Source of the DNA: Marinitoga sp. 1197
GTDB lineage: Bacteria > Thermotogota > Thermotogae > Petrotogales > Petrotogaceae
Direction of reading: 5' to 3'
DNA: 64,000 bases
NCBI RefSeq assembly: GCF_001021165.1
Contig: NZ_AZAY01000015.1
Location: forward strand, 33,724-97,723
Position 1 is the first letter of the stretch, and each line of letters starts with the position of its first letter. Below, in pieces: positions 63,829 to 64,000 of this stretch. The translations under genes were made by a program, and so were the position numbers. The notes under the pieces were generated by a model. That model ran no database searches. It saw only the letters and a program-made list of their open reading frames with translations, and was not told the DNA's origin.

Positions 63829-63857
63829 TTGACAAAAGAGAAGAAAGGTGGTAATAT
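63829..63857 (+). promoter_or_regulatory. rRNA operon promoter
   Basis: TTGACA, 17 bases, TAATAT, then a predicted start near 63864, about 110 bases before the 16S gene. It is the strongest promoter in the window for its context. Confidence 0.9.
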
Positions 63858-63900
63858 ATATACTCGGACGCGGACGAAGAGCCGCGGGAAGGAAAGGAAA

Positions 63901-63912
63901 GCTCCTTGACAA
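63901..63912 (+). promoter_or_regulatory. boxA-like antitermination site of the rRNA leader
   Basis: GCTCCTTGACAA followed by GTGAAC resembles the NusB/S10-binding boxA found in rRNA leaders. It is about 60 bases before the 16S start. Confidence 0.6.
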
Positions 63913-63972
63913 GTGAACAGAGACACCCAGCGGAAGTAAGAAGAGAGAGCGAAGAGATCGAACTCGAAGAGT

Positions 63973-64000
63973 TGGATGGAGGGTTTGATCCTGGCTCAGG
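63973..64000 (+). rRNA. 16S ribosomal RNA, first bases only
   Basis: GGAGGGTTTGATCCTGGCTC matches the conserved 5' end of 16S rRNA (the 27F region). The rest lies beyond the window edge. The exact first base is estimated by counting back seven positions from the conserved start. Confidence 0.95.

Noticed and set aside
1..64000. CRISPR arrays, insertion sequences or prophage
   Set aside because: I saw no regularly spaced direct repeats, no transposase or integrase gene and no phage structural genes. The only mobile-looking unit is the palindrome at 5697-5889.

Overview
This is an AT-rich chromosomal segment from a thermophilic, anaerobic, sheathed bacterium of the Thermotogota, most like Marinitoga or its relatives. 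That placement is inferred from several things. There are many low-GC genes with strong GGAGG ribosome binding sites. The complete [FeFe]-hydrogenase maturation set sits with a TM1266-type regulator. Oxygen defence uses rubrerythrin plus superoxide reductase. Outer-membrane-like barrel proteins and lipoproteins are frequent. The first bases of a 16S rRNA gene at the right edge begin in the way usual for Thermotogota. No 16S comparison could be run, so the genus is a suggestion.

Layout, left to right. Positions 1-5665 (minus) hold an envelope operon: a putative adhesin-like beta protein, a small barrel protein, a secreted helical protein, a LytS/LytTR two-component pair and an ABC-2 exporter cut by the left edge. 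A 193-bp MITE-like palindrome lies at 5697-5889, followed by two sibling hairpins and a secreted PHP-domain protein. Positions 8092-10739 carry arginine deiminase and an amino-acid antiporter. Positions 10778-16498 (minus) form a sugar operon: binding protein, two permeases, RpiR regulator and a GH13_18 phosphorylase probably acting on glucosylglycerate, all behind a promoter overlapped by a 32-bp perfect palindrome. RidA and a family 4 uracil-DNA glycosylase follow.

Positions 17872-24905 (minus) hold ruvB, a YggS protein, a YggT protein, NAD kinase, a PhoU-like protein and an LptF/G permease fused to an LptD-like region. The last is split by one in-frame TAA. Positions 25170-31628 (plus) carry rubrerythrin, superoxide reductase, then a TM1266 regulator, hydG, hydE, hydF and an aspartase-family gene behind a leader RNA with two mutually exclusive pairings. 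Positions 31744-41109 hold a coiled-coil protein, a beta-propeller protein, a CAT-anticodon tRNA, apt, pgi, coaE, an orphan sugar-binding protein, a TetR regulator and a PiT/DUF47 phosphate uptake pair.

The most unusual region is 41165-50440 (minus): three consecutive large lipoproteins. One ends in a cohesin-like domain, the second carries both a dockerin-like pair and a cohesin-like end, and the third carries a dockerin-like pair. Together they could form a daisy-chained surface assembly with no enzyme attached. Flagellin, an HPr-kinase/PEPCK-like P-loop protein, panD, tmcAL, a secreted GH13 amylase and priA follow. The right end has a thermonuclease lipoprotein, a barrel protein, an OB-repeat lipoprotein and an amidotransferase-fold lipoprotein, then the promoter, leader and 5' end of an rRNA operon.
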